9,865 nucleotides of DNA from Prevotella sp. (GTDB lineage: Bacteria > Bacteroidota > Bacteroidia > Bacteroidales > Bacteroidaceae), in the NCBI GenBank assembly GCA_021204565.1, contig JAJPZE010000198.1:1-9865 (forward strand). Reading direction: 5' to 3'. The notes beneath the pieces are model-generated. The model saw nothing but the letters and a program-made list of their open reading frames with translations, searched no databases and was not told the DNA's origin. The position numbers and the translations under genes are program-made. Positions 1 through 5,832 of this stretch are shown here, in pieces. Every line of letters begins with the position of its first letter. The first letter of the stretch is position 1.

Positions 1-8
1 TAGGTTTT

Positions 9-54
9 GCGGGGCATGATATGGGGTTATGGCGGGGCATGATATGGGGTTATG
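9..54. repeat. Two perfect tandem copies of a 23-bp unit
   Basis: Positions 9-31 and 32-54 are identical. Each unit begins GCGGGGCATG and ends GGGGTTATG. The unit length is not a multiple of three and the reading frames through it stop quickly, so it does not look coding. The array may continue left of the window. No function can be assigned. Confidence 0.8.
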
Positions 55-124
55 GGTACCCTTGATATGGGATCACGTCCGGCACGAACTGACGTGCCAA
101 AAGCGCCTGCGGCAGATAAACAAT

Positions 125-157
125 GCTTGCACGAGCGCCTAAGGCGCTCGTGCAAGC
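125..157. repeat. Perfect 15-bp inverted repeat (hairpin) upstream of the DUF2795 gene
   Basis: The left arm GCTTGCACGAGCGCC (125-139) and the right arm GGCGCTCGTGCAAGC (143-157) are exact reverse complements around a 3-base TAA loop. Read on the plus strand the hairpin is followed by CGCAAAAAG, with no T-run. Read on the minus strand it is followed by ATTGTTTAT, which is moderately T-rich. It could therefore be a terminator for a leftward transcript, a boundary element for a gene left of the window, or a palindromic protein-binding site about 36 bases upstream of the -33 box of the next gene. The structure is certain; its role is not. Confidence 0.75.
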
Positions 158-192
158 CGCAAAAAGAGAGGCGGCGAAATATATGATAAATA

Positions 193-223
193 TTTGCGCG
201 TTATACGAAATTGTTTACTTTTG
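193..223 (+). promoter_or_regulatory. Bacteroidota-type promoter for the DUF2795 gene
   Basis: TTTG at 193-196 and TACTTTTG at 216-223 are separated by 19 bases. This matches the Bacteroidota primary sigma consensus of a -33 TTG/TTTG and a -7 TAnnTTTG with 19-21 bases between. Transcription would start near 229-231, giving a leader of about 28 bases before the ATG at 259. The leader has no Shine-Dalgarno sequence and is A/T-rich just before the start, as is usual in this phylum. Confidence 0.75.
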
Positions 224-258
224 CATTCCGTCTATGACGACTAAGACCTTAGATAATT

Positions 259-480
259 ATGTATTGGACATTGGAATTGGCTTCAAAATTAGAGGATGCT
301 CCTTGGCCCGCCACTAAGGAGGAGCTTATCGATTACGCTATTCGTTCCGGTGCGCCCTTAGAGGTGTTGGAGAACTTGCAAGAGATAGAGGATGAGGGAG
401 ACGTCTATGAGGGGATAGAAGAGATATGGCCCGATTATCCCGACAAGGACGATTTCCTTTGGGATGAAGACGAATATTAA
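259..480 (+). CDS. DUF2795 domain-containing small acidic protein
   Basis: This 73-residue protein of unknown function belongs to the DUF2795 family, recognised from its strongly conserved sequence in Bacteroidota: MYWTLELASKLEDAPWPAT at the N-terminus, then ELIDYAIRSGAPLEVLENLQ (residues 22-41), and a very acidic second half ending DEDEY. It has no signal peptide or membrane segment, so it should be a small, highly negative cytoplasmic protein. The two-part composition suggests a helical first half followed by an acidic tail. The start is supported by the conserved MYWTLELA N-terminus and by a well-placed promoter 36 bases upstream. It is a single-gene unit, convergent with the T9SS operon. 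The family call is firm; no biochemical role can be given. Confidence 0.9.
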   Translation: MYWTLELASKLEDAPWPATKEELIDYAIRSGAPLEVLENLQEIEDEGDVYEGIEEIWPDYPDKDDFLWDEDEY

Positions 481-611
481 ACGGGTCGCGGGAGAGTGCG
501 CCGGAAGTGAGTGGGTAGTGTGATGCTGTCCCCGCGATGAAGTGCGGAGTTGCCCTCAGTGCGACCCCGAAGAAGTCGTGCAATCAGCTTTACGTCCCGC
601 TGGCGCAACCT

Positions 612-695
612 CCGGAGTTTAAGAAATGTACATCTAATAACATACCCCGAACGTATCCGACGTTCGGGGTATGTCGTACATCTCTCAAACTCCGG
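612..695. repeat. Large imperfect inverted repeat (about 35-bp arms)
   Basis: The left arm runs from CCGGAGTTT (612-620) to 654. The right arm runs from 660 to AAACTCCGG (687-695). The arms pair nearly throughout: the outer CCGGAGTTT, an ATGTAC block and the inner 14-bp block all match. The left arm carries about 7 extra bases (ATCTAATA against a single base), which would form a bulge. The inner part is a perfect 14-bp stem with a 5-base loop, annotated separately. It may be a bidirectional terminator or a palindromic mobile-type repeat (REP or MITE remnant). Confidence 0.75.
641..673. terminator. Candidate bidirectional terminator hairpin between convergent genes
   Basis: CATACCCCGAACGT (641-654) and ACGTTCGGGGTATG (660-673) are perfect reverse complements around the loop ATCCG. 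The hairpin lies between two converging genes, where a shared terminator is expected. In the minus direction (end of the T9SS operon) it is followed by TTATTAGATG, which is only modestly T-rich. In the plus direction it is followed by TCGTACATCTCTC, with no U-tract. The stem is certain; classical intrinsic termination is only possible. Confidence 0.45.
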
Positions 696-768
696 GAACG
701 TATCCGACGTTTGGGGTATGTCATACATCTCTCAAACTCCGGGAACGCCGGACACGCTCGGGGTATGT
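650..768. repeat. 47-bp direct repeat, two full copies and one partial
   Basis: Copies at 650-696 and 697-743 differ at two of 47 positions. Both start AACGTATCCGACGTT and end CTCAAACTCCGGG. A degraded third copy starts at 744 with AACG and keeps CTCGGGGTATGT before the similarity ends near 768. Each copy equals the right arm of the hairpin, so the single left arm (612-654) could pair with copy 1 or copy 2. The copies touch each other with no spacers, so this is not a CRISPR array. Confidence 0.85.
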
Positions 769-796
769 GAGTAGTTACGTGATTAATATTGGCGTA

Positions 797-1837
797 TTAG
801 TGTCTTTCGCGCCGTGCGGAGACACGCGCTTCGCCCCCGACGGAAGAGGAGTGTGATGTGCGCGATTTGGTTTTCTTTACCGATGTTGTGCGGCTCGTGC
901 GCGCGTTTTTCTTCGCGTGTTTGCCGGTTGCCTCACTGTCGGTAGCTATACTGTCGGTGTCGAGGCTGTCGGGCGCGATATTGCTTGCGAAGAGGTTACG
1001 CTCGAATGCCTCTATCTCCTCCTCTATCTTCCTCTGCTCTGCGGTGAGGCGGTCGATATCGTCTCCCGCCACTTGCGCGAGGGTCCGCCCGAGCATATTA
1101 GTGGTTTTATATATCTTTCCGCTGTATTGGTTCTTTGTAAAATAATCGTCGACGGACATTGTGGCGGCGTTATTCAGGTCGCTAACCATAATCGTCTGCT
1201 TTGAAAGAAACGGCGCCACGTCGTCGTACTTCACCCAAAAGAGAGGGTATGGCGTTGCTCCGTCGCCGAAGTCATCCATCCTCTTGATTATCGGGCACAG
1301 GGCAATTACTTTCTTATGAAACGACGACGAGGCTTGGTCGTAGTATGCGCTTTCTTTCAAGTAATATGCCGTTACGTCGCGCGAAGGTATGTCGCTGTTG
1401 TCGATATGTATCGATTTGCCGTTCCGCTCGTAATAGATGCCGTAGTTATCCATAAAGTCGAGCGGCTTGACTCGCGCGCTGTCGTTGAACACCTCGTTGC
1501 CGTCGAGCCGGTACTCATACACCTTTATCTTCCCCGTGAGCATCAGCTTGAAGAGATAGGTGAACAGGTTCTGTTGGTCGCCAATGGGTTCCTCGGGGTA
1601 ATAGAGCCCGGCGTTAGCGGGATCGTTAAGGTCGATTTCCCGATATATGTCGCGCCGCCACACCACGTCTTCATCCATCGACAGCGCCGTCGGGTATGAG
1701 ATTTGGGCTCGTGTGGAGAGATTGTTGGCATTCGATTTCGTAGCTTGCGCCTGTTGCTCGGCACGCCTGGCGGCGGGTTGGGCGGCAACTGACAGCCCGA
1801 ATGCGGATATGAGGATAATGACAAATAACTTCTTCAT
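797..1837 (-). CDS. gldN: T9SS ring component GldN/PorN
   Basis: GldN is a periplasmic protein that, with the lipoprotein GldK, forms the large ring complex beneath the outer membrane; it is also known to contact GldM. The 346-residue product starts with a Sec signal peptide (MKKLFVIILISAFGLSVAA, likely cut before Q20). The core has typical family features, including the early DVVWRRDIYREIDL segment, LFTYLFKLMLTGKIKVYEYR, and ITAYYLKE-like and PLFWVKYDD segments. The core ends near residue 284. An acidic Asp/Ser/Thr linker (about 285-304) follows, then a strongly basic Lys/Arg/Ser/Thr tail (305-346, encoded at 797-925), which looks added to the conserved domain. It is the last gene of the operon, 19 bases after gldM. 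Position in the operon and core motifs make the call secure; the role of the tail is unknown. Confidence 0.94.
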   Translation of the reverse strand: MKKLFVIILISAFGLSVAAQPAARRAEQQAQATKSNANNLSTRAQISYPTALSMDEDVVWRRDIYREIDLNDPANAGLYYPEEPIGDQQNLFTYLFKLMLTGKIKVYEYRLDGNEVFNDSARVKPLDFMDNYGIYYERNGKSIHIDNSDIPSRDVTAYYLKESAYYDQASSSFHKKVIALCPIIKRMDDFGDGATPYPLFWVKYDDVAPFLSKQTIMVSDLNNAATMSVDDYFTKNQYSGKIYKTTNMLGRTLAQVAGDDIDRLTAEQRKIEEEIEAFERNLFASNIAPDSLDTDSIATDSEATGKHAKKNARTSRTTSVKKTKSRTSHSSSVGGEARVSARRERH

Positions 1838-1856
1838 AATGTATATGTGTATAGCT

Positions 1857-3407
1857 TTATTTCAATTGCACTTCGGTTGCCGCAGGCAAGGTACGGCTTA
1901 ATCCGTCGGGTCCCGTTGCGTTTACGTTCGATATATAAAACCGTTTGCCCGAGGACAACTTGCGGAATTGCTCTTTCTGGCGTGAGGAGAACGCCGCTCC
2001 GTCGGACTTAATCGGCACGGCGTTACCCATGTTGTCGAAGAACACGGTCTCGAAGCTTGTTACGCGGAACTGTATGTCGAGCAAGCCGTCGTCTATCGCC
2101 GCCTCTATCCCCGACGCCGACATGAGCTGCTGTTTGGTCATCTTGCCCCCTTTGAAACGGTCGGTCCCCATCGGTATGTACGCTATCGGGTCGGGCAACT
2201 TACGCACCTTAAACGAGTATTGACCCATCTGCCTTGCCCGTCCGCCCTGGTTCGCGCCGACGCTAATCGTAACGTCTTCACCCACCGTCGCGGGTTTCGC
2301 CACGAAATGTCCCATACCTAACGAACGGAACTCGCCGCCGCTCATGCTCGCCGTAACCGCGGCTAACGGCACGCCCGGCACGGATATGCTTATCGGGTTG
2401 TCGTAACCTGCATAGAGAACATTCATCAAGTCTGCCGATACCGTTGCCGACGGATTAACCACCGAATACTGCTGGCTGAAGTCGCGCCGAACGGTTTCGC
2501 CGTCGCCGTTTTGCATTGTTATATATCCGGAGAAGGTATGGTCGCCGACCGCCCCGGCAGTAAATTCATAAGTTGAATTGACGAGCTCCACTTGTTTATC
2601 GCCGATGAAGATCTGCGGCTGGAGCGTAGTGTCCACCGCCGCCATCACTATCTGAGCCGAGAAGCGGTCGCCGCTCACGACGGTCTTCGACTCGGGAATG
2701 ACGAATGCGCTTAGCTTGTTCACGCGGATGTCTTTCAGGTCAATATTCGCCACGAGGTCGTGCAGAGCCTCCCCTTCGGCGCTGCGCACGTCGTTTTGGA
2801 GCTTCGACAGGAGCGTTACCGCAGCGGCAACAGGCATATTCTCGAACATATATTCCTGCCAGTTCTTGCCTAATGCCTTTGCCGTCAGGCTCACGTCGGT
2901 CGACAGGTTTCCCGCGATTATCGCTTGTTGCGTAGTGTCGGGGATCATCCGCAGGATACGGGTTCTATAATGGTTGATTGCGTCGAAGAGACGTTTGCCT
3001 TGCCCCGTGCCGGGAGCGAGCATGACGTGCGAGGCGGCCTCGAGGTCGTCCTTTGATTTGATGTTAGCCAAGTCGGCGTGTTTCCCGTCCGCCTCTCTTA
3101 CGATAGCGAGCTTGAGCTCCTGCGCGAAATCGTATAGAGAATCGCTCATCTGTTTGACGGTCTGTGCTTTATCGAACCACTCCTTCACCTTTTGCGGGTT
3201 GGCTTTCATCTGCGCGTCGAAGTTGTCGTAGATAGTGTTGTTCCCTTTTGTAGAGAATGCCGTTGAGCGCAACAAGCTCTCGTCGACAACGGAGAAGCCG
3301 TTCAACACTTCCGTCGACACGTTTAATGCAAGCAGCGCCATAAGCACCACATACATCAGGTTGATCATCTTTTGACGCGGACTGATACGCCGCTTCTTTA
3401 TCGCCAT
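1857..3407 (-). CDS. gldM: T9SS motor protein GldM/PorM
   Basis: GldM is the inner-membrane and periplasmic shaft of the T9SS motor. In known structures a dimer with one transmembrane helix per chain passes through a GldL pentamer and reaches the GldK/GldN ring through four periplasmic domains. The 516-residue length equals that of P. gingivalis PorM as I recall it. The sequence opens with a basic cytoplasmic stub (MAIKKRRISPRQK), one hydrophobic helix (about residues 15-32, INLMYVVLMALLALNVS) and the conserved EVLNGF after it, with no cleavable signal. The GldM N-terminal helical domain and the beta-rich repeat domains follow, and the C-terminal domain includes DPIAYIPMGTDRFKGG and a late RFYISNVNATGPDG. 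The start is supported by the conserved N-terminus. It lies 30 bases after gldL and 19 before gldN. No damage is visible. Confidence 0.96.
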   Translation of the reverse strand: MAIKKRRISPRQKMINLMYVVLMALLALNVSTEVLNGFSVVDESLLRSTAFSTKGNNTIYDNFDAQMKANPQKVKEWFDKAQTVKQMSDSLYDFAQELKLAIVREADGKHADLANIKSKDDLEAASHVMLAPGTGQGKRLFDAINHYRTRILRMIPDTTQQAIIAGNLSTDVSLTAKALGKNWQEYMFENMPVAAAVTLLSKLQNDVRSAEGEALHDLVANIDLKDIRVNKLSAFVIPESKTVVSGDRFSAQIVMAAVDTTLQPQIFIGDKQVELVNSTYEFTAGAVGDHTFSGYITMQNGDGETVRRDFSQQYSVVNPSATVSADLMNVLYAGYDNPISISVPGVPLAAVTASMSGGEFRSLGMGHFVAKPATVGEDVTISVGANQGGRARQMGQYSFKVRKLPDPIAYIPMGTDRFKGGKMTKQQLMSASGIEAAIDDGLLDIQFRVTSFETVFFDNMGNAVPIKSDGAAFSSRQKEQFRKLSSGKRFYISNVNATGPDGLSRTLPAATEVQLK

Positions 3408-3437
3408 AACTTATCCGGGAACTGTATCCTTTAATGC

Positions 3438-4328
3438 CTATCCCTTAGCATTGGGCATATTCATCGTCATCGCTTCAATCATCCGGGCGTACATCTTGTT
3501 GAGCGCCTCAATCTGCTCGACCATATGGCGCGTCTTCGAATTTATCTCGTCGATGGTGCCTATTTGTTGCGACGCGCCTTTAAGTTGCATCTCGTAAACC
3601 TTGGCTATTCCGGTCAACGTACGGTTGAGGTTCTCCATCTCTTCGGAGTCGGTAGTGAGCCGCTCGCTCTGTGCCGCCACTTTGAGAAGCATCTCGTTGA
3701 GCTCGTTGAGGCGGCTGACGTAGGTCGTCGTAGCTTCTTCCATTGCCTCCGCCGTCTCCTGCGTTACCGCCGGGGCGGGCGTCGTCGGACCGTTGATGCC
3801 GCCAATCACTATCGTACCCGATGCCGAGCCTCCGGCTGTACCGCTCTCGCCCGCGACATCTCCCGCGGGTACTCCGCCACCGCCGCCGACTATGATGCCG
3901 CCGCCACCGACAATACCGCCGCCGATAACGCCGCCTCCGCCGCCAACAACACCGCCCGTAGCTACCGTGCCGTCGCCACCGCCGGCAACAACCGAGCTAC
4001 CGCCGGCAACATCACCACCACGCGCGCCGTCCCCGACGACGTCTCCGGCTTCGGCGGATATGGTGCGGGAAGTCGCAAGCTCCATCCCGTCCTGCGTTTT
4101 GTCAAACGGCCGATCGAACGCGGAGATAAAGAATACAATCACCTCGGTACCCATCCCGACGAACAGCATCAGGTTCGCGCCCGGCAAGTGGGTCAGCTTG
4201 AACAACGTTCCCAATATCACTATCGACGCGCCCCACGAATAGGCGTAGTTCATAAACGTCTGCCCGGATACGCTGTCCATCCATTTCTGGAGACGGTATA
4301 TAATATTATATTTGCTGTACTTGGCCAT
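3438..4328 (-). CDS. gldL: T9SS motor protein GldL/PorL with a glycine-rich insertion
   Basis: GldL forms the pentameric inner-membrane part of the proton-driven T9SS motor around the GldM helices. The 296-residue product has two N-terminal transmembrane helices (about 28-46 and 52-70). The residues known to be important in Flavobacterium GldL (K27, H30, E49) align here with K44, H47 (in LFKLTH) and E62 (in GMGTEVIVFF), so the motor core looks intact. Residues about 95-180 are an unusual Gly/Val-rich low-complexity stretch. The C-terminal 190-296 is a predicted coiled coil (LNELNEMLL, MLNL-type heptads), which is normal for the family. The W..VYPEL-type segment that relatives carry soon after helix 2 is not recognisable. 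The gene lies 3 bases after gldK. The reading frame is continuous, and no frameshift restores the missing segment. Confidence 0.94.
   Translation of the reverse strand: MAKYSKYNIIYRLQKWMDSVSGQTFMNYAYSWGASIVILGTLFKLTHLPGANLMLFVGMGTEVIVFFISAFDRPFDKTQDGMELATSRTISAEAGDVVGDGARGGDVAGGSSVVAGGGDGTVATGGVVGGGGGVIGGGIVGGGGIIVGGGGGVPAGDVAGESGTAGGSASGTIVIGGINGPTTPAPAVTQETAEAMEEATTTYVSRLNELNEMLLKVAAQSERLTTDSEEMENLNRTLTGIAKVYEMQLKGASQQIGTIDEINSKTRHMVEQIEALNKMYARMIEAMTMNMPNAKG
3789..4046 (-). repeat. Glycine-rich low-complexity coding tract in gldL
   Basis: This encodes GldL residues about 95-180, with runs such as GGGGGVIGGGIVGGGG and IIVGGGGGVP. The DNA is a quasi-repetitive run of GCC/ACC triplets as read on the plus strand, densest near 3870-4030. 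It lies in the cytoplasmic loop or linker between the transmembrane helices and the C-terminal coiled coil. The composition resembles a flexible elastin-like linker. The repeated triplets could expand or contract by slippage. The antisense strand reads as a proline-rich open frame for the same reason. Confidence 0.85.
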
Positions 4329-4331
4329 AGC

Positions 4332-5804
4332 TTATTTATTCTTCGACTTTGTCTTTGTCTTCTCTTTCTTGTTCTTCTCGCTCGTCGTGTTAGCGAGGCT
4401 TCTTACACAACGGAAACCGATATACGAGCGCGGCTGGTTCTGGTATTCCCACGTGCGCCACGCAGAGCGTATGTAGCTTGCCGGGTCTTTCCACGAGCCG
4501 CCTCTGACGCTCTTCTTCTTCAGTTTATATGGATCCTCCTTCGCCGCTTTATATTCGAGTTGCGGGTTAAAGTCGTTCATTGCTTCCACGCCCGCCTCGG
4601 TGTATACGGTGCTCGTCCATTCCGCCACGTTGCCGGCCATATCGTACAACCCGTTGCTGTTCGCCGAATAAATACCCACCTTCGACGTAATCAGGTTGCC
4701 GTCCTTAGTATAATTGCCCTTGTCCGGTTTGAAGTTGGCGAAGAAACAACCGTCCTCGCTCTTCGTATCCATACTCTCCCAAGGGAACTCGTTGCCGTCC
4801 TTGCCGCGCGCGGCGTACTCCCATTCCGCCTCCGTCGGCAGACGGTAGCGTTGTACGTAGCGCGCTTCCGCTCCGAGACCTTTCAGCAGATACTCCGTGC
4901 GCCACGCACAGAAGGCATTCGCCTGCTCCCAGCTCACGCCGACGACGGGATAATCGCTATATGCGGGATTGCTGAAATAATTGCGCAGGTACACCTCGTT
5001 GTCAGAATTCTGAAAGTCGTTCACCCATACCGTCGTGTCGGGGTATATATTAATAATGTACGTATTAAGAAAGTCCCAAGGACCCGAGAGCGGGCGGTCG
5101 ATAGTCTCCGACACGATACGCCCCTCGTCGTCTATGTATGCCGTATCTTTTGAAATCATTATCACCTCGTCGGGATTAACCGCCATATCGGTATTCAGAT
5201 TACGCTCGGCAGGGTTCATACGATTGCGCCTCAGAGCGGCCGTGGTGTAGTCGTATATGTCGTAACGATAGTTCATTTGCGAGCAGTCGAGCATCTTCTC
5301 TCCCGTTACGGGATTGATAATGTATAACGACTCAAATGCCCGCTCTTCGTCCTCGTCTGGCTTGCGGGGCAGAGCTTTCTTCCAATTCAAGTGCGGCTCC
5401 ACCGGCTCGCCGTGCTTATCTTCCGTTATCATATATGTCTCGTCGCCGCCGTACGACGGGTCAGCAAGACGAGTGCGCAGGATACTGTCGCGCACCCACA
5501 TAACAAACTGGCGGTACATCGAGTTGGTTACTTCCGTCTCGTCCATCCAAAAGCCGTCGACAGAAATATCTTTTACCGGAGTCTGACGCCCCCAAAGGCT
5601 GTCTTGCTTGTCGATACCCATGTGGAGATACCCGCGCGAAATCTTTGTCATACCGTAAGGAGTCGGCTCGGAGAACGCACGTCCCCGCACGCCCGTTACC
5701 TCGCCGCCCGCTCCCGAACCTGATGTCATCTTCTTGCTACTGCTACATCCCGCGGCAAGCAACAGCACCAAACATATGACCGGAACAGCTAAACACTTCT
5801 TCAT
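4332..5804 (-). CDS. gldK: T9SS ring lipoprotein GldK/PorK
   Basis: GldK is an outer-membrane lipoprotein on the periplasmic side that forms the T9SS ring with GldN. The 490-residue product begins with a lipoprotein signal (MKKCLAVPVICLVLLLAAGC) with lipobox LAAGC, so C20 is the lipidated residue. The body is a formylglycine-generating-enzyme-like fold: GFWMDETEVTN (84-94), PVVGVSWEQANAFCAWR (286-302), RLPTEAEWEYAARG (321-334), GNVAEW (391-396), RGGSW (434-438) and YIGFRC (461-466). Family members are structural and not thought to be catalytic. The last 15 to 20 residues form a Lys-rich tail (SEKNKKEKTKTKSKNK). The length is within a residue or two of PorK of P. gingivalis as I recall it. It lies 28 bases after porP and 3 bases before gldL. 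Confidence 0.95.
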   Translation of the reverse strand: MKKCLAVPVICLVLLLAAGCSSSKKMTSGSGAGGEVTGVRGRAFSEPTPYGMTKISRGYLHMGIDKQDSLWGRQTPVKDISVDGFWMDETEVTNSMYRQFVMWVRDSILRTRLADPSYGGDETYMITEDKHGEPVEPHLNWKKALPRKPDEDEERAFESLYIINPVTGEKMLDCSQMNYRYDIYDYTTAALRRNRMNPAERNLNTDMAVNPDEVIMISKDTAYIDDEGRIVSETIDRPLSGPWDFLNTYIINIYPDTTVWVNDFQNSDNEVYLRNYFSNPAYSDYPVVGVSWEQANAFCAWRTEYLLKGLGAEARYVQRYRLPTEAEWEYAARGKDGNEFPWESMDTKSEDGCFFANFKPDKGNYTKDGNLITSKVGIYSANSNGLYDMAGNVAEWTSTVYTEAGVEAMNDFNPQLEYKAAKEDPYKLKKKSVRGGSWKDPASYIRSAWRTWEYQNQPRSYIGFRCVRSLANTTSEKNKKEKTKTKSKNK

Positions 5805-5832
5805 ATTATATTCTTCTTTCTTTTCCTTTCCT

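Larger units (their letters stand above)
481..796. other. 316-bp convergent intergenic region, no gene seen
   Basis: This lies between the 3' ends of the DUF2795 gene (+) and gldN (-). Short open frames occur on both strands, but they run through direct and inverted repeats and resemble no protein I know. The right half (612-768) is dominated by the repeat nest described separately. The left half (481-611) shows only a weak long-range pairing: TCGCGGG at 486-492 with CCCGCGA at 531-537. Both transcription units must end in or near this region. Confidence 0.7.

Noticed and set aside
123..317. 64-codon frame starting inside the palindrome
   Set aside because: It runs through the hairpin and promoter, overlaps the conserved DUF2795 gene in another frame, and shows no family features.
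650..768. CRISPR array
   Set aside because: The 47-bp units abut with no spacers, there are fewer than three full copies, and no cas gene is near.
3793..4242. Proline-rich 149-codon frame on the plus strand
   Set aside because: It is the complement of the glycine-rich part of gldL; GGN codons read as CCN on the other strand.
3438..4328. A frameshift in gldL explaining the glycine-rich stretch
   Set aside because: The transmembrane helices and the C-terminal coiled coil are in the same frame, and no other frame in between encodes the usual GldL segment.
3525..5153. A 542-codon plus-strand open frame antisense to gldL and gldK
   Set aside because: It lies opposite two well-recognised genes, its translation is Arg- and Ala-rich with no known motif, and its openness follows from the codon bias and the GCC-rich tract in gldL.
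4332..5804. A formylglycine-generating enzyme acting on sulfatases
   Set aside because: The fold is shared, but the lipoprotein signal, length, large inserts and operon position identify the structural T9SS protein GldK.
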